The position numbers and the translations under genes were made by a program. The notes below the pieces were generated by a model, which saw only the letters and a list, made by a program, of their open reading frames with translations, searched no databases and was not told the DNA's origin. From positions 21,223-85,222 of the forward strand of contig MKVQ01000015.1 in the NCBI GenBank assembly GCA_001899635.1: DNA of 64,000 nt, in the 5' to 3' direction. Positions 59,333 through 64,000 of the stretch are shown piece after piece. The stretch's first letter is position 1; the number at the start of each line of letters is the position of its first letter. The DNA comes from Myxococcales bacterium 68-20. Lineage in GTDB: Bacteria; Myxococcota_A; Polyangia; Polyangiales; Polyangiaceae.

Positions 59333-60733
59333 CTACTCGACCGGGCAGGCCGATGCGCCGCGCACGTAGCCGTGGTTGCGGTCGAACACGAGCCCGCGGA
59401 CATCGTCAGGCGTCGAGCCGAACGCAGCGGAGTACCCCTTCGCCGGTGACAGCGTCCGGAAGTTCGAGCTGATCGTCGAGAGCAGGAACACCGGGTCGGG
59501 GTTGCCCTCGGTGTCCTTGTGCCAGCTCCACCAGACGGCGCCGAACGTCTCGCCGATCACCGGGAAGTCCACGGCGGTCGTGCCAGCACCGATCTGAATC
59601 GTCTCGGTCACTACGGTGCCGTTGCCGGACCAGTGGTAGAGCGTTCCCGCCCCGTCGAAGGCGATGACCTCGCCGTCGGCGCCGTTCCCGAGGGTCTGGA
59701 TCTGCGTGCGAGCGGCGGTCTGCGGATCGATCGTGAAGAGCGTCTCGGGCGTGGGAGAGCCGTCGCCCGTGACGCCGTAGAGCGTTGCGCCGTCGGGGGT
59801 GAACGCGAGCGCCGAGAACCTCTCGCCCAGCGTCCCGATGGAGGTCGCCACGCCGGTCGCGAGATCGAGGGTTGCGAGGATGCGATCGGGCTGAACCTTG
59901 AGGACCGCATAGACGGTCCCGGTCACCGGGTGCCGCGTCATCGCGTTGGTACCGGAGACGGTGGAGCCGGGGAGGGTGATCGGGAGGCAGCCTACGGTCG
60001 TGAGCGCGACCGTCTCGTTCTGAAAGAGGAAGCCCTGGAAGGGGCTCGCCGAGTAGAGCGCGAGGGGCTCGCAGAGCGTGCCGTTGCCGTTCTTGTCGTG
60101 GTAGCCGGCAGGGCAGGCGCAGGCGAAGCTGCCCGGCGTGTTGGTGCAGACGCCGACGTTCGCATCGCAGTCGTGAGCGCCGGTCGCGCACTCGTCGACG
60201 TCGGAGCAGACCGAGCCGTCGCCCTTGGTGTCCGTGTAGCCGGCAGGGCAGGCGCAGGCGACGCCGCCTGGCGTGTTGGTGCAGACGCCGACGTTCGCAT
60301 CGCAGTCGTGAGCGCCGGTCGCGCACTCGTCGATGTCGGAGCAGACCGAGCCGTCGCCCTTGGTGTCGGTGTAGCCGGCAGGGCAGGCGCAGGCGAAGCC
60401 GCCCGGCGTGTTGGTGCAGACGCCGACGTTCGCATCGCAGTCGTGAGCGCCGTTCGCGCACTCGTCGACATCGGAGCAGACCGAGCCGTCGCCCTTGGTG
60501 TCCGTGTAGCCGTTAGGGCAGATGCAGGTCGCTGGATCGACCTTGTCATTGCATGTCGCGACGGGATCGCACACGCCGCACGTAGGCGGCTTGTCGTTCG
60601 ACCCGGCGTCGTCGCTCGACCCGGCATCGCCTGCATCTTGGTCCGGGGACGCCCCATCACCGGTCGGGGAATCGCCGCAGCTGACGGCGATGGCTGCAAG
60701 GAGCAGGGCCAGTGAGAGGTAGTTCTTGCGCAC
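59333..60733 (-). CDS. EGF-repeat lipoprotein with C-terminal propeller
   Basis: GTG 60733 follows a GGAGG Shine-Dalgarno and gives 466 residues; the long open frame further upstream is antisense to leuS. The signal peptide ends LLLAAIAVSC, with lipidation at Cys near 19. An acidic Ser/Asp tether is followed by a half module and then three calcium-binding-type EGF units of 45 residues (DVDECANGAHDCD, VCTNTPGG, CACPAGYTDTKGDGS). The remaining 270 residues form propeller-like repeats (ALYSASPFQGFLFQNE, VYAVLKVQPDRILATLDLA, ALAFTPDGATLYGVTGDG). EGF domains are common in animals and in myxobacterial surface proteins; adhesion or ligand binding is inferred. Confidence 0.88.
   Translation of the reverse strand: MRKNYLSLALLLAAIAVSCGDSPTGDGASPDQDAGDAGSSDDAGSNDKPPTCGVCDPVATCNDKVDPATCICPNGYTDTKGDGSVCSDVDECANGAHDCDANVGVCTNTPGGFACACPAGYTDTKGDGSVCSDIDECATGAHDCDANVGVCTNTPGGVACACPAGYTDTKGDGSVCSDVDECATGAHDCDANVGVCTNTPGSFACACPAGYHDKNGNGTLCEPLALYSASPFQGFLFQNETVALTTVGCLPITLPGSTVSGTNAMTRHPVTGTVYAVLKVQPDRILATLDLATGVATSIGTLGERFSALAFTPDGATLYGVTGDGSPTPETLFTIDPQTAARTQIQTLGNGADGEVIAFDGAGTLYHWSGNGTVVTETIQIGAGTTAVDFPVIGETFGAVWWSWHKDTEGNPDPVFLLSTISSNFRTLSPAKGYSAAFGSTPDDVRGLVFDRNHGYVRGASACPVE
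60074..60478 (-). repeat. Three tandem 135-base EGF-like repeats
   Basis: Three in-frame copies begin at the Cys codons ending at 60478, 60343 and 60208. The first two are almost identical at DNA level; the third diverges at its end. The flanking half module upstream shares the GYTDTKGDGSV segment. Confidence 0.9.
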
Positions 60734-60988
60734 GTCGAGCCTCCGGGATGTGAATCCCCCCTGAAGGCGACCGGCACCTTGGAGCTCGCGCTCCACCGCC
60801 CCGGAGGCATGGGACTTCGGCCCGCATCGGTTTGCCGAGCGTCCCCCGTTTACCTGGTTTGGGTCGACCGTACGAGCACAATTCACCCGATGGCTCGGCC
60901 GGTGCGGTCCGCGAACGCGCCGACCGCGCGTACGGCCGAGCGGCTTCGCGGTCGCCTCTTTGGGCGCTGAAGTGATAAATGCTCGCCC

Positions 60989-63868
60989 ATGGCCGAGGCC
61001 TACGATCCGTCCGTCATCGAACCGAAGTGGCAAACGTACTGGGAGGAGAACAAGACCTTCCGTGCCGAACGGCGCCCGGGGCGTCCCAAGAAATACGTGC
61101 TCGACATGTTCCCGTACCCGTCGGGCGCGGGGCTCCATGTCGGCCACCCCGAGGGCTACACGGCGACGGACATCGTCTGCCGCTTCGAGCGCATGCGTGG
61201 CACCGACGTTCTCCACCCGATGGGCTGGGACGCGTTCGGCCTCCCCGCGGAGCAGCATGCGATCAAGACCGGCACGCATCCGCGCTCGACGACGCTGAAG
61301 AACATCGACAACTTCCGCCGTCAGCTGAAGATGCTCGGCTTCAGCTACGACTGGGAGCGCGAGGTCGACACGACCGATCCGCGCTACGTGCGCTGGACGC
61401 AGTGGATCTTCCTCCAGCTCTTCAAGAAGGGCCTCGCGTTCCAGCAGTCGAACATGCCGGTCAACTGGTGCCCGGCGCTCGGCACCGTCCTCGCGAACGA
61501 CGAGGTCACTGCCGACGGCCGCAGCGAGGTCGGAGGCTTCCCGGTCGAGAAGCTCAAGATCCGGCAGTGGTCGCTCAAGATCACCGCGTACGCCGATCGC
61601 CTCCTCGAGGGCCTCGAGAACCTCGACTGGCCGGAGACGAAGGCGAAGCAGGCGCACTGGATCGGCCGGAGTGAGGGCGCGAACGTCGACTTCGAGGTCG
61701 AGGGCCATCCCGGGGCGAGGATCACCGTCTTCACCACGCGCGTCGACACCCTCCCGGGCGCGACATACGTCGTGCTCGCGCCCGAGCATGCGCTCGCGCT
61801 CCAGATCGCGACGCCCGAGCACCAGGCCGAGGTGAAGCGCTACGCCGACGAGGCGAACGCCAAGAGCGACGTCGTCCGCTCGGACGCGACGCGTGCGAAG
61901 ACGGGCGTCCCCACCGGCGCCTTCGCGGTGAACCCGATCAACGGCGACAAGATCCCGGTCTGGGTCGCCGACTACGTCATCGGCAGCTACGGCACCGGCG
62001 CCGTCATGGCAGTGCCGGCGCACGACGAGCGCGATCACGCGTTTGCGGTGAAGTACGCGCTGCCGATCGTCCGGGTCGTAGCCAAGGCCGACGGCACCGA
62101 GGTCGACGTCGCGAAGGCAGCGTACTGCGACGACGGCGTCGCCAACGCGGACGCGGTCAGCCGGAGCAAGGCGCCGATCGAGCAGGGCATGCCGAGCGAG
62201 AAGGTCCGCCGTACGGTGACCGACTGGCTCGCGTCGCAGGGCCGAGGGAGCTCGAAGATCACGTTCAAGCTGCGCGATTGGGTCTTCTCCCGGCAGCGCT
62301 ACTGGGGCGAGCCGATCCCGATCTACTTCCCGGTGACGACCGACGGTGACCCGCGGAAGCCCGGCACGAAGTACGAGATCCACTACGACCAGCCGATCCC
62401 GCTCGAGGAGAGCGAGCTACCGCTGCTCCTCCCCGACCTCGAGGACTTCAAGCCCGGCACCGACCCCGCGGGCCCGCTCGCTCGCGCGCTCGACTGGCGC
62501 TTCTTCGAGAGAGAGGGAAAGTGGTTCGCGCGCGAGACCAACACGATGCCGCAGTGGGCGGGCTCGTGCTGGTACTACCTGCGCTTCGTCGATCCGACGA
62601 ACGACGAGGCCGGCTGGAGCCCGGAGGCCTACGACGCTTGGATGCCCGTCGACCTCTACGTCGGCGGCAGCGAGCACGCCGTGCTCCACCTGCTCTACGC
62701 GCGCTTCTGGCACAAGGTCCTCTTCGACCTCGGCGTCGTGAAGCACGAGGAGCCGTTCCAGAAGCTCGTCCACCAGGGCCTCATCCTCGGAGAGGTCGAG
62801 CACATCGTCTTCCACGAGGCGACCGCGGTGCCCGGCTCGCGCGCGAAGCGCGAGGGCGATCGATGGGTCGACGCAGAGACGGGCGCTGACCTCACCGATC
62901 GTCGCATGCGATCGACCGACCTCGACAACCGTGGTGGCGCCTTCTATCTGCGCGAGGCGGACGTCCCTGTCCTGACCACGCCCGACGGCGAGCACTTCGC
63001 GTTCTACGCCGCGTCGGAGACCCTCGTGAGCGCGGAGCGCGCGAAGGAGCGCGACGACGGCTCGTTCGAGGACGCGAAGACGAAGAAGACGCTCGTGATC
63101 CGCAAGGTCACCGAGCAGGACATCACGAAGCGCGGGGCCCACTTCACGCTGAACGACTCGCCGGAGACCCAGGTGCTCTCGCAGGCGTTCAAGATGAGCA
63201 AGTCCCGCGGCAACGTCGTAAACCCCGACGTGCTCATCAAGAGTCACGGCGCCGACTCGCTCCGGCTCTACGAGATGTTCATGGGCCCGCTCGAGGCGGT
63301 GAAGCCCTGGCAGACGAGCGGCATCGAGGGAGTGCGTCGCTTCCTCGAGCGCGTGTGGAACGTCTCGACGACGAACGTCACAGGCGATCCGGCGGACTAC
63401 GACGTCGAGACGCAGAAGCTCGTCCACAAGACGATCAAGAAGGTGACCGAGGACGTCCAGGCGCTCCGCTTCAACACGGCGATCAGCGCGATGATGATCC
63501 TCGTGAAGCACCTCGGTGGCCTGCCGAAGGTGCCGGCGGGCGCCGCGCGCGCGCTCTCGCTGCTCGTCTCGCCCTTCGCGCCCCATATCGGCGAGGAGCT
63601 GTGGCAGCAGCTCGGAGGGAAGACGTCGCTGGCCTACGAGCCGTGGCCGGCGTTCGATCCCGCGCTCGTGAAGGACGACGTCATCGAGATCGGCGTCCAG
63701 GTGAATGGCAAGGCGCGCGCGTCGATCCAAATCCCTGCCGATGCCGATGAGGCGGCGGCGAAGGCGATCGCGCTCGAGGACCCGAAGATCAAGGACTTCA
63801 CCGCGGGGAAGACGATCAAGAAGGTCATCTTCGTGAAGGGACGGATCCTGAACCTCATCGTCGGATGA
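60989..63868 (+). CDS. leuS: Leucyl-tRNA synthetase
   Basis: The 959-residue product is full length and intact. It starts YDPSVIEPKWQTYWEENKTF. The HIGH motif is HVGH at 50-53 (PYPSGAGLHVGHPEGY). The CP1 editing domain contains FTTRVDTLPGATYVVLAPEH and the conserved NPINGDKIPVWVADYV region. KMSKS is exact at 735-739 (FKMSKSRGNVVNPD). The enzyme charges tRNA-Leu in the cytosol and edits mischarged products. An insertion near residues 605-725 (ATAVPGSRAKREGDRW and following), before KMSKS, includes the leucine-specific domain. Its stop overlaps the lptE start by 4 bases, a common bacterial order. Confidence 0.98.
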   Translation: MAEAYDPSVIEPKWQTYWEENKTFRAERRPGRPKKYVLDMFPYPSGAGLHVGHPEGYTATDIVCRFERMRGTDVLHPMGWDAFGLPAEQHAIKTGTHPRSTTLKNIDNFRRQLKMLGFSYDWEREVDTTDPRYVRWTQWIFLQLFKKGLAFQQSNMPVNWCPALGTVLANDEVTADGRSEVGGFPVEKLKIRQWSLKITAYADRLLEGLENLDWPETKAKQAHWIGRSEGANVDFEVEGHPGARITVFTTRVDTLPGATYVVLAPEHALALQIATPEHQAEVKRYADEANAKSDVVRSDATRAKTGVPTGAFAVNPINGDKIPVWVADYVIGSYGTGAVMAVPAHDERDHAFAVKYALPIVRVVAKADGTEVDVAKAAYCDDGVANADAVSRSKAPIEQGMPSEKVRRTVTDWLASQGRGSSKITFKLRDWVFSRQRYWGEPIPIYFPVTTDGDPRKPGTKYEIHYDQPIPLEESELPLLLPDLEDFKPGTDPAGPLARALDWRFFEREGKWFARETNTMPQWAGSCWYYLRFVDPTNDEAGWSPEAYDAWMPVDLYVGGSEHAVLHLLYARFWHKVLFDLGVVKHEEPFQKLVHQGLILGEVEHIVFHEATAVPGSRAKREGDRWVDAETGADLTDRRMRSTDLDNRGGAFYLREADVPVLTTPDGEHFAFYAASETLVSAERAKERDDGSFEDAKTKKTLVIRKVTEQDITKRGAHFTLNDSPETQVLSQAFKMSKSRGNVVNPDVLIKSHGADSLRLYEMFMGPLEAVKPWQTSGIEGVRRFLERVWNVSTTNVTGDPADYDVETQKLVHKTIKKVTEDVQALRFNTAISAMMILVKHLGGLPKVPAGAARALSLLVSPFAPHIGEELWQQLGGKTSLAYEPWPAFDPALVKDDVIEIGVQVNGKARASIQIPADADEAAAKAIALEDPKIKDFTAGKTIKKVIFVKGRILNLIVG

Positions 63869-64000
63869 GAGGCGCGCTCGCGCTCGTGCTCGCGGTGACG
63901 CCGCTGCTCTCGGGCTGCGGCTACCGCGCCGTCCACGGAGGCGCGAGCGCCGAGCGCTTCTCCGTCGTCCTGGCCTCGTCGAACGTCCCGGATGCGGTGG
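63865..64000 (+). CDS. lptE: LPS-assembly lipoprotein LptE, N-terminal part (runs off right edge)
   Basis: The first 45 residues are visible. A short signal peptide (MRGALALVLAVTPLLSGCGY) ends in the lipobox LLSGC followed by GYR, the usual mature start of LptE. The position overlapping the leuS stop matches the widespread leuS-lptE(-holA) order. LptE plugs the LptD barrel to deliver LPS to the outer leaflet. Identity rests on signal peptide and context because the rest is outside the window. Confidence 0.75.
   Translation, partial: MRGALALVLAVTPLLSGCGYRAVHGGASAERFSVVLASSNVPDAV

Noticed and set aside
60734-62383. 1016-residue minus-strand frame including the EGF lipoprotein
   Set aside because: The extension is antisense to leuS. 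The GTG at 60733 with GGAGG and a signal peptide is the real start.
1-64000. tRNA, rRNA, insertion sequence or integrase genes
   Set aside because: None could be recognised by eye; a tRNA covariance-model scan was not possible, so absence is not proven.

Overview
The window is uniformly very GC-rich, with codons ending mostly in G or C. It is crowded with Hanks-type Ser/Thr kinases, MglA-like and FHA-sigma54 signalling proteins, Cys-rich lipoproteins and formylglycine-enzyme-like secreted proteins. That mix points to a myxobacterium-like member of the Myxococcota, probably close to the Polyangiales. This is an inference from gene content; there is no rRNA in the window. I saw no tRNA gene, insertion sequence or CRISPR array by eye.

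Layout. 1-4.7 kb: proline-rich proteins and secreted proteins of unknown role. 4.8-7.4 kb: a GntR/FadR-type regulator translationally coupled to a C45-type Ntn acyltransferase/peptidase with a TPR-like tail. 7.5-12.6 kb: a surface/polysaccharide neighbourhood (LPG-synthase-TM-like membrane protein, nucleotide-sugar dehydrogenase, PHP-type tyrosine phosphatase) divergent from an MglA paralogue with a long C-terminal extension. 12.7-24.2 kb: a kinase with HEAT-like repeats, an aldehyde dehydrogenase, gloA, a kinase-PEGA/TPR/lipoprotein cluster and a beta-propeller lipoprotein. 24.4-26.8 kb: a compact three-gene set (Gln-rich pentapeptide-repeat protein plus two zinc-ribbon proteins). 27.0-28.6 kb: an alpha/beta hydrolase and a Nudix hydrolase.

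28.9-38.5 kb is one of two outstanding regions. Five genes are packed with gaps of 14 and 2 bases and then two 4-base overlaps: (i) an active-looking transmembrane Ser/Thr kinase; (ii) a pseudokinase fused through a membrane helix to a five-CXXCH cytochrome c; (iii) a protein with two cyclic-nucleotide-binding-like domains, four [4Fe-4S] motifs and a membrane domain with two HX13H helices; (iv) a four-CXXCH cytochrome fused to a ferredoxin and a flavoprotein whose FAD motifs are in permuted order; (v) a small protein. Together they can be read as a transmembrane electron conduit (periplasmic haem c, membrane haem b, cytosolic Fe-S/FAD) under kinase and nucleotide control. I know of no named system like it.

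38.6-47.1 kb: a VWA protein, a gluzincin-type lipoprotein protease, an FHA-sigma54 activator, a second formylglycine-enzyme-like protein and a DEDD exonuclease with N-terminal repeats.

47.2-57.6 kb is the second outstanding region and looks like a defence island. A CPCC-type Cys-rich protein and a barstar-fusion protein are followed by five genes joined by 4-base overlaps: a DUF1016/YhcG-type PD-(D/E)XK nuclease, then full-length homologues of MukF, MukE and MukB, then a JetD-like Toprim protein. This is a bona fide MukFEB condensin carrying the nuclease subunit typical of Wadjet/MksBEFG plasmid defence, with an extra nuclease at the front.

57.9-64 kb: a membrane-anchored propeller-like protein, an EGF-repeat lipoprotein, leuS and the start of lptE.
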